Assembly: GCA_018110855.1 (NCBI GenBank)
Contig: JAGBFZ010000129.1
Coordinates: 1 to 8,619, forward strand
Reading direction: 5' to 3'
From: Oscillospiraceae bacterium
GTDB lineage: Bacteria; Bacillota; Clostridia; Oscillospirales; Ruminococcaceae
Length of the DNA: 8,619 nucleotides
Below are positions 1 to 6,442 of this stretch, in pieces. The translations under genes were made by a program, and so were the position numbers. The notes below the pieces were generated by a model. That model worked only from the letters and a program-made list of their open reading frames with translations. It was not told where the DNA came from and ran no database searches. Each line of letters begins with the position of its first letter. The first letter of the stretch is position 1.

Positions 1-214
1 AGCATTCAAGAGCCTTTTCAAGCTTGAAGCCTCCCCTGCCCACATATTTCGGAAGAGGAGCACACAGTCTGATATCATCGCTTTCGGAGACCTCCTTTGA
101 GGGCTTCGTAACAATGCTCCCGTTTACTAAAACACCACCCTCGGAGATCATTCTCTTTGCCGTCTCACGGCTTTTTACAAATCCGTTTTCTGAAAGATAT
201 ATATCAAGCCGCAT
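1..214 (-). CDS. tlyA: TlyA family S4-domain RNA methyltransferase (N-terminal part, cut by window edge)
   Basis: This is the first 71 codons of a gene that runs off the left edge. The start MRLDIYLSENGFVKSRETAK and the later stretch VNGSIV, then KYVGRGGFKLEKAL, match the N-terminal S4 RNA-binding domain and the conserved 'Y.sRGG.KLe.AL' linker of the TlyA/YqxC family. Characterised TlyA proteins are rRNA 2'-O-ribose methyltransferases, and some members are called hemolysins. The methyltransferase domain would lie outside the window, so activity cannot be judged here. The ATG at 214 follows the dxs stop by 12 bases, and those bases contain GGTGAG/GAAGG as a ribosome binding site, so the gene is cotranscribed with dxs. 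The dxs-tlyA order is that of B. subtilis dxs-yqxC, where argR/ahrC and recN follow. Family assignment is firm; which RNA is the target is not known from the sequence. Confidence 0.9.
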   Translation of the reverse strand, partial: MRLDIYLSENGFVKSRETAKRMISEGGVLVNGSIVTKPSKEVSESDDIRLCAPLPKYVGRGGFKLEKALEC

Positions 215-226
215 GACCTTCTCACC

Positions 227-2110
227 TTACTCCGATCGGATAAGCTCCGTTATTTTTTTCTCAATTCCGACCTTGTCAAGACAAAAGCGTCCGAGAACAC
301 TTTTTGTTTTTGCCTGCTTGACAAAGCCTCTTACAGCGTTTATTTTAACCTGCCCCCTATGCCCTCTCTCGGACAATGCGGCAGCGATATGCTCTCCGAT
401 TCCTCCGCTGCGCAGGGATTCTTCAAATATGATTATTTTTTCGTAATTCATACAAATGTCAATTATATAGTTTTCCAACGGAAAAATCCTTACAAGCTTG
501 AGAACATCGGCAGATAAGCCACTTTCTCTGACCGTTTCCCAAACATCGGCACCTGTTCTGCCATAGCCAACAGCAAGAACGCTTCCGCCGTTATTTTCAA
601 AGCAGAGCATCTTATCCTCATCAAGTTTCATATGAACATTTCCGCTTTCGGAGCCTCGGGGATACCTTACCGCCGCAACAGAGGCAGTATCGTATATCGC
701 CTTTCGCAGGCAAAGTCTCAGCTCATTGTAGTCTGAGGGAGAAAAAGCAGTTATATTCGGTATTCCCGTGAGCATGGGAACATCGAAAAGTCCCTGATGG
801 GTCTCCCCGTCCTCCCCGACTATTCCTGCACGATCAATGGCAAGAACGATATGGGTGCGGCAGATAGCTGCATCGTGGATTATCTGGTCATATCCCCTTT
901 GCAAAAAGCTGGAATACACCGCAAAAACAGGTATCATTCCGCTTACCGCAAGACCTGCAGCAAAGGTAACGGCGTGCTGCTCAGCAATTCCCACATCAAA
1001 AAATCTGTCGGGACATACCTGTGCAAATCTGTTAAGACCCGTGCCATATTTCATAGCTGCTGTTATGCCGCAGATACGCTTGTCACATGAACCTAATTTT
1101 GCAAGCTCCTCTCCGAAAACGGCGGAAAAGCTGTCGCTGCTTATTATTTCGGGGTCTCCACATTTCATAGCCATTGGAGCAAGCCCGTGAAACGCTCCGG
1201 GATTCTTTTCCGCAGGACGGTATCCCTTTCCCTTGACGGTATTTACATGGATAAGCACAGGCTTTTTTGCCGCAGTTGCAGCTTTTAATGTTTCTTCAAG
1301 GCTTTTCAGATCATGCCCGTCAACAGGACCTAAGTAGATAAAGCCCAGATTTTCAAACATTGTCGCTCCCGATGGCTGACCGCTTGAGCGATATAAAAAC
1401 CACCTGACCGTATCCTTGGAAGCAAGCATAAATTCCTTTACAGGCTTGCCTATGACAGGAGTTCGGTCAAGAGCCGTGTCAATACTTTTTTTCGCTTCAA
1501 CATAAGCCTTGCGTCCTCTGAGGGAGGACAGATATTTTGCCAATGCTCCCACATTTTTTGAAATTGACATTTCATTATCGTTCAGAATGACAATAAGGTT
1601 ATCGTCGCTTTTCCCTGCATTGTTCAGACCTTCGTAGACCATGCCGCCTGTAAATGCACCATCACCGATAACGGCAATAACATTATGGTCATCACCCTGC
1701 AGCCGCATTGCCCTTGCAATACCGCAGGCAGCGGAAATTGAATTGCTGCTGTGCCCGCTGATGAATATATCATGCTCGGATTCCGAGGGCTTTGCAAAGC
1801 CGGAAATGCCGCCCTCCGTCCTCAAAGTAGAAAACTCATCAAGTCTGCCCGTAAGTATCTTATGAGTATACGCCTGATGCCCCACGTCCCAGATTATCTT
1901 GTCATAGGGTGAGCAGAAAACACGATGGATCGCCATTGTCAGCTCCACAGTTCCTAAGTTTGAAGCAAGATGTCCTCCGTTTTCAGCTACCGTACTGATA
2001 AGGATATCCCTGATCTCCCTGCACAGGCTCACGCATTGGGGAATAGACAGCTTTTTCAGATCGGAGGGAAGGTCAAGCTCCTTCAGCCTTACTGTTGTAT
2101 TGTCTTTCAT
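227..2110 (-). CDS. dxs: 1-deoxy-D-xylulose-5-phosphate synthase
   Basis: Thiamine diphosphate enzyme that condenses pyruvate and glyceraldehyde 3-phosphate to 1-deoxy-D-xylulose 5-phosphate, the first step of the MEP isoprenoid pathway and a precursor source for thiamine and pyridoxal. At 627 residues it is full length for the family (about 620-635). Visible motifs in order: GGHLAS with His47, GHQAYTHKILTGR at 77-89, the SGFAKPSESEHD stretch near 103, the ThDP/Mg motif GDGAFTGG starting at 149 with NN at 163-164, and GPVDGH at 261-266. The pyrimidine-binding domain then shows the catalytic Glu in IAEQHAVT (E377), FLQRGYDQ (R405), DRAG (D426), GETHQG (H438) and RYPRG (R482-R485). No key residue is missing. 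AAAGGA sits 9 bases before the ATG, and the preceding PAP2-like gene ends 15 bases upstream. It is a soluble cytoplasmic enzyme, placed next to ispA of the same pathway. Confidence 0.98.
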   Translation of the reverse strand: MKDNTTVRLKELDLPSDLKKLSIPQCVSLCREIRDILISTVAENGGHLASNLGTVELTMAIHRVFCSPYDKIIWDVGHQAYTHKILTGRLDEFSTLRTEGGISGFAKPSESEHDIFISGHSSNSISAACGIARAMRLQGDDHNVIAVIGDGAFTGGMVYEGLNNAGKSDDNLIVILNDNEMSISKNVGALAKYLSSLRGRKAYVEAKKSIDTALDRTPVIGKPVKEFMLASKDTVRWFLYRSSGQPSGATMFENLGFIYLGPVDGHDLKSLEETLKAATAAKKPVLIHVNTVKGKGYRPAEKNPGAFHGLAPMAMKCGDPEIISSDSFSAVFGEELAKLGSCDKRICGITAAMKYGTGLNRFAQVCPDRFFDVGIAEQHAVTFAAGLAVSGMIPVFAVYSSFLQRGYDQIIHDAAICRTHIVLAIDRAGIVGEDGETHQGLFDVPMLTGIPNITAFSPSDYNELRLCLRKAIYDTASVAAVRYPRGSESGNVHMKLDEDKMLCFENNGGSVLAVGYGRTGADVWETVRESGLSADVLKLVRIFPLENYIIDICMNYEKIIIFEESLRSGGIGEHIAAALSERGHRGQVKINAVRGFVKQAKTKSVLGRFCLDKVGIEKKITELIRSE

Positions 2111-2125
2111 TTTTCACGATCCTTT

Positions 2126-2605
2126 TTATATTTTCACAGGCATTATAAAAGCAAGAAGAATACCGAGAAGCGCACCGCTTGCGACCTCAAAGGGAGTATG
2201 TCCCAGATATTCCTTCATAACGGCTATACTTGTATTTGCCGCCTGAGCGATATCCTCAAGGGGCTTTCCCGATGAAGCGGGCTTGCTTTCAAGAATACGG
2301 TTTATCCTGTTGATTGCCTTTGCGTGCTGCCCCGCAGCTCTGCGGACACCCATAGCGTCGTACATGGTTATAAGCGCAACTATGCACATAATTGCAAACT
2401 GGGTGGAATTGACCCCTTCAATGCGATACACTCCCGCAGCAGCCGAGCATACCATTGCCGAATGTGCGCTGGGCCAGCCTCCCGCACCGAAAAGCCTTTC
2501 AAAACTGAATTTCTTATACTTTATCAGATTGATGATCGTTTTGAGAAGCTGAGCAATGCACCAACCCACCACTGAGGTCACAAGAATATAATTATAATAC
2601 TGCAT
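2126..2605 (-). CDS. Divergent PAP2 family membrane protein (YuiD/DUF212)
   Basis: The 159-residue protein matches the divergent PAP2 (DUF212, B. subtilis YuiD) family in length and motifs: GGWPSAHSA at 42-50 (equivalent of the PAP2 PSGH motif), DAMGVRRAAGQHA at 83-95, and LGHTPFEV at 134-141. Hydrophobic stretches near residues 5-28, 47-60, 68-82 and 141-156 suggest a small integral membrane protein. PAP2 enzymes hydrolyse lipid phosphates. The activity of this divergent branch is, to my knowledge, not firmly established, so the substrate is unknown. It lies 21 bases after ispA and 15 before dxs, so it is probably cotranscribed with both isoprenoid genes. This makes a prenyl (di)phosphate or other lipid phosphate a reasonable but unproven guess. 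The ribosome binding site is modest: AGAGG, 12 bases before the ATG. Confidence 0.88.
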   Translation of the reverse strand: MQYYNYILVTSVVGWCIAQLLKTIINLIKYKKFSFERLFGAGGWPSAHSAMVCSAAAGVYRIEGVNSTQFAIMCIVALITMYDAMGVRRAAGQHAKAINRINRILESKPASSGKPLEDIAQAANTSIAVMKEYLGHTPFEVASGALLGILLAFIMPVKI

Positions 2606-2626
2606 ATCGTTTAACAGCCTCTTTCT

Positions 2627-3508
2627 TTAATAGTCCCTTTTAAGCAGGTATTTTGTTAGCTCTGACAAAAAATCGCTGTCGGGAAAGCCTTCGGCAACAA
2701 AAACCGCTTTTTCGGTCAGCTCCTCAGCCTTGAGCTTTGCGGCTTCAAGACCGAATACTGCGGGATATGTAGCCTTATTAAGCTCTGCATCACTGTGAAC
2801 GGGCTTTCCGAGCCGCTTTTCATCAGCTGTGATATCAAGGATATCGTCAACGATCTGAAAGGCAAGCCCCAAAGCCTCGGCATATTCCTCCGCCGCAGGT
2901 ATCATGTCGTATCTTTCAGCGCAGATACATCCCATCACGCAGGCGCATTTTATAAGCGCTCCTGTTTTCATGGAATACATTTTAAGGAGCAGCTCTGCGT
3001 CAAAGGGCTTGCCAACATTCTGAACATCAACGGTCTGACCGCCGATCATTCCCATAACGCCCACTGCTTCCGAGAGGCATTTTATCAGCTTAACCCGCTG
3101 CTCAAAGGAAAGCTTCTCGTCCGATGCAATAACATCAAAGGCATAATTTTCCAATGCGTCTCCTGCCAGAAGAGCGATATCCTCACCAAACTGCTTATGA
3201 CAGGAGGGCTTTCCTCGCCTCATATCGTCATTGTCCATGCATGGCAGATCGTCATGCATAAGAGAAAATGTGTGTATCATCTCAAGAGCGCAGGCGCAGT
3301 CGGCTGCTTTCCCCTCGGTATCTCCGAAAATTCGGGCAAATTCCATTGCAAGAACAGGTCTTATCCTCTTGCCGCCCGCTGCAAGGGAATATTTCATTGC
3401 TTTGGCGCAGATAAGCTGATGAGCGGCATTTTTCTCGGTATAAATGCTCATAAGCTCATCAAGCCTGCGGTTTATCAGCTCCGCACGGCGATCAAGTTCA
3501 ATCATCAT
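2627..3508 (-). CDS. ispA: Farnesyl diphosphate synthase (short-chain polyprenyl synthase)
   Basis: Condenses isopentenyl diphosphate with allylic diphosphates to farnesyl diphosphate, which feeds undecaprenyl phosphate, quinones and other isoprenoids. All family motifs are present: GGKRIRP at 45-51, the first Asp-rich motif HDDLPCMDNDDMRRG at 85-99 with the two-residue insertion typical of bacterial FPP synthases, GGQTVDV near 156, and the second Asp-rich motif FQIVDDILDIT at 217-227. The 293 residues compare well with the 296 of B. subtilis YqiD. The start is ambiguous. GTG at 3511, ATG at 3508 and ATG at 3505 follow one another directly. The strong GGAGGAG at 3514-3520 lies 2, 5 and 8 bases from them, so I chose 3508, with 3505 equally possible. 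The start overlaps the xseB stop (TGATG), implying translational coupling. Product length (C15 versus C20) is inferred from the motif type. Confidence 0.95.
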   Translation of the reverse strand: MMIELDRRAELINRRLDELMSIYTEKNAAHQLICAKAMKYSLAAGGKRIRPVLAMEFARIFGDTEGKAADCACALEMIHTFSLMHDDLPCMDNDDMRRGKPSCHKQFGEDIALLAGDALENYAFDVIASDEKLSFEQRVKLIKCLSEAVGVMGMIGGQTVDVQNVGKPFDAELLLKMYSMKTGALIKCACVMGCICAERYDMIPAAEEYAEALGLAFQIVDDILDITADEKRLGKPVHSDAELNKATYPAVFGLEAAKLKAEELTEKAVFVAEGFPDSDFLSELTKYLLKRDY

Positions 3509-3693
3509 CACAGCTCCTCCGCACTTGTGACAGTCATAACTGCCTTTTCTGCTTCCTCAAGAAGCTTACGGCATTTTGCAAGCTCCGATGCGCCAGTTTT
3601 GTACAGCTCGATAGCTTCCTCAAGGGGAACATCTCCCTCTGAAAGCTTCCCGATTATTTCATCTACCCGTTCAACGGATTTTTCAAAGCTCAT
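3508..3693 (-). CDS. xseB: Exodeoxyribonuclease VII small subunit
   Basis: The small helical subunit of exonuclease VII, which binds the C-terminal helices of XseA to form the enzyme that degrades single-stranded DNA from both ends. The 61-residue protein carries the family signature throughout: FEKSVERVDEIIGKLSEGD, then PLEEAIELYKTG and a terminal helix with KLLEEAEKAV. The length is slightly below the usual 70-80 residues, mainly at the C-terminus. It starts 15 bases after the xseA stop, with AAAGGA 11 bases before the ATG. Its TGA stop overlaps the ispA start. No catalytic residues are expected in this subunit. Confidence 0.95.
   Translation of the reverse strand: MSFEKSVERVDEIIGKLSEGDVPLEEAIELYKTGASELAKCRKLLEEAEKAVMTVTSAEEL
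3514..3520 (-). promoter_or_regulatory. Ribosome binding site serving the ispA start cluster
   Basis: GGAGGAG on the minus strand inside the last codons of xseB. Three consecutive start codons (GTG 3511, ATG 3508, ATG 3505) follow at 2, 5 and 8 bases. The spacing excludes the GTG as main start and favours one of the two ATGs. Confidence 0.75.
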
Positions 3694-3708
3694 TTTTCTG
3701 ACCGTCCT

Positions 3709-4896
3709 TTACCCGCCGATAACAGCATTTGTCTCGCTGTCGGCAAATTTTATGGTTATCCTGTCGCCCTCGGAAAGCATATCCGCAGACCTGACAAGAG
3801 TATTTTCCTTATAAACAAGGCTGTAGCCCCGTGACATTATTTTTAAGGGACTTAGTGAATCAAGAGCCGCCGCTCCCGAAGCTATTTCCCTTTGCTTTCT
3901 CTCGAAATAAAGTTTTATTGCTTCCGAAAGCCGTTTTTCACCCGAAGCAAGCCGCTCTCTGAGTGCCGACAAAGCCGCGGCGGGAGCATAATTTTTAAGC
4001 TCCGATTCAATGGAAAGAAGCTGCTGCCTTTTTTGTGATATCACTCCGCTCAATGCGTTATCAAGGGTATTTTTATATGCTGCAAGAGCTTCATACAGCG
4101 CTGACATTTCGGGAACTGCAAGCTCTGCCGCAGCAGACGGAGTGGGCGCACGAAGGTCTGATGTAAAATCAATAAGAGTTGTGTCCGTTTCATGCCCCAC
4201 AGCGGAAATGACGGGGGTATTCATGGAGAAAACGGTTCTTGCTATCTTCTCGCTGTTGAATGCGGAAAGGTCCTCATAGGAGCCGCCGCCTCTGCCGCAT
4301 ATAATAACATCACAGTCGCTTTCATCGGCTAATTTCAGTGCGTCGCAAATCGAATCAACAGCATATTCCCCCTGAACCACGCAGGGAAAAATAACAGCCT
4401 CGCAGACGGGATATCTCCTGCTCAGAATATTCAGGATATCCTTAAGAGCCGCTCCGCCTTTAGCGGTAACGATACCCACCTTATCTGGAAATTTCGGCAC
4501 AGGCTTTTTATATATCGGATCAAAAAGCCCCTCTGCCGCCAGCTTTTCCTTGAGCTGCTCAAGGGCAAGATACTGCGCTCCGATACCATCGGGCTGGATA
4601 TCGGTGACATACAACTGATAAACTCCATCCCGTTCAAAGACCTGCACACTGCCCATGACGATAACGTTCATGCCGTTCTGAGGCATGAATTTAAGAGCAC
4701 CCGCATAGCTGCTGAACATAACTGCTTTTATGGCAGAAGTCCCGTCCTTTAGGGTGAAATAGAAATGCCCCGTTCTCATATGATGTGTAAATCCCGATAT
4801 TTCTCCCTTGACAAGGAGACCTCTGAGCTTGCTGTCCTCTTTGAGCTTAAAGGACATATATCGGTTGAGCTGGGACACGGTAAGAATACTGCTCAT
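3709..4896 (-). CDS. xseA: Exodeoxyribonuclease VII large subunit
   Basis: Catalytic subunit of exonuclease VII, a cytoplasmic nuclease that trims single-stranded DNA in repair. The N-terminal OB-fold shows TVSQLNRYM at 6-14, VKGEISGF at 29-36, GHFYFTLKDG at 43-52 and LEQLKEKLAAEGLFD at 112-126. The catalytic core has VTAKGGAALKDIL at 143-155, the RGGGSYEDL motif at 202-210, SAVGHETDTTLIDF at 231-244 and RAPTPSAAAELA at 249-260. A helical region and the C-terminal LSPLKIMSRGYSLV motif at 348-361 follow. The total of 395 residues is about 50 shorter than B. subtilis YqiB (448), and the difference falls in the coiled-coil region between about 265 and 345. The ATG overlaps the stop of the TsaD-like gene (ATGA), and AAAGG lies about 8 bases upstream. 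xseB follows 15 bases downstream. Confidence 0.97.
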   Translation of the reverse strand: MSSILTVSQLNRYMSFKLKEDSKLRGLLVKGEISGFTHHMRTGHFYFTLKDGTSAIKAVMFSSYAGALKFMPQNGMNVIVMGSVQVFERDGVYQLYVTDIQPDGIGAQYLALEQLKEKLAAEGLFDPIYKKPVPKFPDKVGIVTAKGGAALKDILNILSRRYPVCEAVIFPCVVQGEYAVDSICDALKLADESDCDVIICGRGGGSYEDLSAFNSEKIARTVFSMNTPVISAVGHETDTTLIDFTSDLRAPTPSAAAELAVPEMSALYEALAAYKNTLDNALSGVISQKRQQLLSIESELKNYAPAAALSALRERLASGEKRLSEAIKLYFERKQREIASGAAALDSLSPLKIMSRGYSLVYKENTLVRSADMLSEGDRITIKFADSETNAVIGG

Positions 4897-5846
4897 TTGA
4901 ACTGCCTTTCATAAGTATAAAATGCATAAAGCGCTGTTCCTGCAGCATTGTCGCAGGAAAATTCGGGAGCCGAAAAATATACATTCTGCATTTTATCGGA
5001 TATCAGACTTTTAATATACCCGTTTGACATAACGCCTCCCGCATAGATAACAGGAAGCTCTCCGTAAATGCTGCGGGCATATTTGGTCATTTCGTAAACC
5101 GAAGAGAACACAGCGTTAAGAATAAATTTTGCGGTGCTTTCGGGAGACTCGCCCTCTCTTAGCATTGCCTGAGCCTTGTTTTCAAAGCCCGACAGACAGC
5201 ATGAACCGTTTTTCATGACTGCCCGTGCCTTAATGCTTTTGTCAGCCTTTTCCGCAAGCGATTCAAGAGCCTTTCCGCAGGGAAAATCAAGACCAAGCAT
5301 GATACCTGTTCGATCTATAAGCTGTCCTGCCTTTAAATCAAGAGAAGTCGCCGTTTCGGCAGCTCTGATAAGCTCCTTTTCATCAGGCTCGCAGTAAAGG
5401 CAGTCGGTGGTGCCGCCGCTTACATGAAAAGCGATAAAAGGAGATCTTATCATGGAAAGCCTGTCCGCCGAATACAATGCGGCAAGGATATGACCTACCT
5501 GATGGGAGGTCTTGTACACAGGGATATTATTCAAAGCCCCGAAGCTGTCCGCAAGCCCCTCCCCGCAGAGAAAGCAGGGCATATACGAGCCTTCGGTATT
5601 TCGTGGTCTGAACGATACACCCACCGCCGAAATATCGGATATTCCGCCGCACTTTTCGCACAGCTCTTTTATCATCTCGGGGAGCTGCTTTGTGTGCTGA
5701 AAAACAGCATCGCTCTGGCGCAGACCCGCCTCTCCGCTTTTCACGGAAAGAAGCCTTTTGCAGGATATCATTCTGCCGTCATCGCTGTTATATAATGCTG
5801 CGGAGGTAGTGTAATTGCTGGTATCAAGCCCTAAAAAAAGCGGCAT
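4893..5846 (-). CDS. TsaD/Kae1-family paralogue of unknown role (annotated elsewhere as O-sialoglycoprotein endopeptidase-like)
   Basis: The 317-residue ASKHA-fold protein is related to TsaD/Kae1, the enzyme making N6-threonylcarbamoyladenosine in tRNA. Shared traits are LGLDTSNYTTS at 5-15 (family: ETSCDET), a metal-site pair HQVGH (H115, H119), VSGGTTD at 142-148 (family: SGGHT), SGFENKAQ at 219-226 (family: SGLKTA), YAGGVMSN at 268-275 and CDNAAGTALYA at 298-308 with D299, the likely third metal ligand. Differences are marked. The canonical GPGL region reads SFRPRNTEGSYMPCF at 78-92, and the GEAFDK motif is replaced by LKAGQLIDRTG at 171-181. It therefore looks like a diverged paralogue rather than the housekeeping TsaD, and the name endopeptidase should not be taken literally. 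It starts one base into the nusB stop (TAATG) and overlaps xseA (ATGA), so it is tightly coupled to both. In B. subtilis this slot holds folD. True function unknown. Confidence 0.85.
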   Translation of the reverse strand: MPLFLGLDTSNYTTSAALYNSDDGRMISCKRLLSVKSGEAGLRQSDAVFQHTKQLPEMIKELCEKCGGISDISAVGVSFRPRNTEGSYMPCFLCGEGLADSFGALNNIPVYKTSHQVGHILAALYSADRLSMIRSPFIAFHVSGGTTDCLYCEPDEKELIRAAETATSLDLKAGQLIDRTGIMLGLDFPCGKALESLAEKADKSIKARAVMKNGSCCLSGFENKAQAMLREGESPESTAKFILNAVFSSVYEMTKYARSIYGELPVIYAGGVMSNGYIKSLISDKMQNVYFSAPEFSCDNAAGTALYAFYTYERQFK

Positions 5847-6295
5847 TACTTATCACCCTGAGGTATTTCGGGAATATTTTTCTGAGGTATTTTTCCGCTG
5901 CGGGAGAAGGAGCCGAGAACGCCGTTGATAAACTGCTTGTCCGTATCAAAGGCATATTTTTCGGCAAGGTTCACAGCCTCGCTGACAGCAACATTTACGG
6001 GAACGCTTTCCTCAAACATACATTCATAAACCGCAAGTCTCAGAATAGCAAGGCTCACCTTTCCTATTCTGCCCACCTTACGCTTTTCGCTGTATTCGGA
6101 AATTATGCCGTCAAGCTCCTCTGTTTTTTCGGCAACCGCCTTGAAGATTCGGCATACCTCGCCGTCAAAGTCATACTCATCGGCTTCCTTTGCCGATTCG
6201 ATTATCTCATCACAGGTATCGTCCCTGAACATTTTTTCAAAAATAAGCAGAAATGCTGCCTCTCTGATGTGGCTTTTCTTTAATGCTTTACCCAT
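5846..6295 (-). CDS. nusB: Transcription antitermination factor NusB
   Basis: RNA-binding helical protein that, with NusE/S10, binds boxA in rRNA leaders and supports antitermination. The N-terminus KSHIREAAFLLIFEKMF at 7-23 fits the family R..A...L...., and the C-terminal signature VNVAVSEAVNLAEKY at 100-114 followed by DKQFINGVLGSF at 119-130 is typical. The 149 residues compare with about 131-139 in B. subtilis and E. coli; the surplus is a polar tail after residue 132. An upstream in-frame ATG at 6316 would add MRERILN. I prefer 6295 because AAAGGA at 6304-6309 lies 8 bases before it and nothing comparable precedes 6316. The gene is the first of the left operon and is preceded by its own promoter and a structured leader. 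Its TAA overlaps the next ATG by one base. Confidence 0.95.
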   Translation of the reverse strand: MGKALKKSHIREAAFLLIFEKMFRDDTCDEIIESAKEADEYDFDGEVCRIFKAVAEKTEELDGIISEYSEKRKVGRIGKVSLAILRLAVYECMFEESVPVNVAVSEAVNLAEKYAFDTDKQFINGVLGSFSRSGKIPQKNIPEIPQGDK

Positions 6296-6303
6296 ATTTA
6301 ATA

Positions 6304-6309
6304 TCCTTT
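6304..6309 (-). promoter_or_regulatory. Ribosome binding site deciding the nusB start
   Basis: AAAGGA on the minus strand, 8 bases before the ATG at 6295. It lies inside the seven extra codons that a start at 6316 would translate, which argues for the shorter protein. Confidence 0.7.
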
Positions 6310-6317
6310 CCCGCATT

Positions 6318-6442
6318 ATGTGATATAAGCCCTAAAGCCTGTAAGGATACGAATTTTTTCGATATCCTACAGGCGGGACTTACACTCACCGCTTTATTAT
6401 ACAAAAGCGGCTTATATATTCATTATTTCTATTATATCACAT
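6318..6442. repeat. 11-bp inverted repeat bounding the nusB leader
   Basis: ATGTGATATAA at 6318-6328 is repeated as its exact reverse complement, TTATATCACAT, at 6432-6442. The right copy contains the -10 box of the nusB promoter and the left copy lies just upstream of the nusB start. The 125 bases between the outer ends contain two further hairpins. The span has the outline of a very small inverted-repeat element, but I see no target-site duplication and no second copy in this window. Confidence 0.6.
6323..6417 (-). ncRNA. Candidate structured 5' leader of nusB (three-way junction)
   Basis: Read on the minus strand, the leader can form a perfect 9-bp closing stem between 6409-6417 (ATATAAGCC) and 6323-6331 (GGCTTATAT). 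Inside it are two hairpins. The first, at 6389-6410, has 7-bp arms CCGCTTT/AAAGCGG; its outer two bases compete with the closing stem. The second, at 6337-6374, has two 17-nt arms with about 16 base pairs, two single-base bulges and a 4-base A-rich loop. About 14 unpaired bases (GTGAGTGTAAGTCC) join the hairpins. I do not recognise it as a known riboswitch, T-box or protein leader. Neither hairpin is followed by a long U tract, so neither looks like a standard terminator. The function is unknown; the pairing itself is directly visible. Confidence 0.5.

Noticed and set aside
797..1190. Two overlapping plus-strand frames opposite dxs
   Set aside because: They are antisense to conserved dxs motifs, have no ribosome binding site and show no recognisable protein family.
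2795..3814. A 339-codon open frame on the plus strand opposite ispA, xseB and the end of xseA
   Set aside because: It lies entirely antisense to three genes with full family motifs. Its translation is rich in Cys, His and Ser with no recognisable domain, as expected for a shadow frame.
6337..6410. The two leader hairpins as rho-independent terminators for spoIIIA
   Set aside because: On the minus strand the larger hairpin is followed by only three T residues and the smaller by GTGAG. On the plus strand there is no T tract after either, and no gene to terminate.
6389..6410. A boxA-like sequence (CGCTTTTGTA) in the nusB leader that could allow NusB autoregulation
   Set aside because: The match to boxA is only partial, no boxB-like or second site is seen, and the sequence is already part of a hairpin arm. 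Too weak to call.
6411..6425. A three-codon upstream frame (ATG AAT ATA TAA) at the start of the leader
   Set aside because: There is no ribosome binding site and it lies within a few bases of the predicted transcript start.
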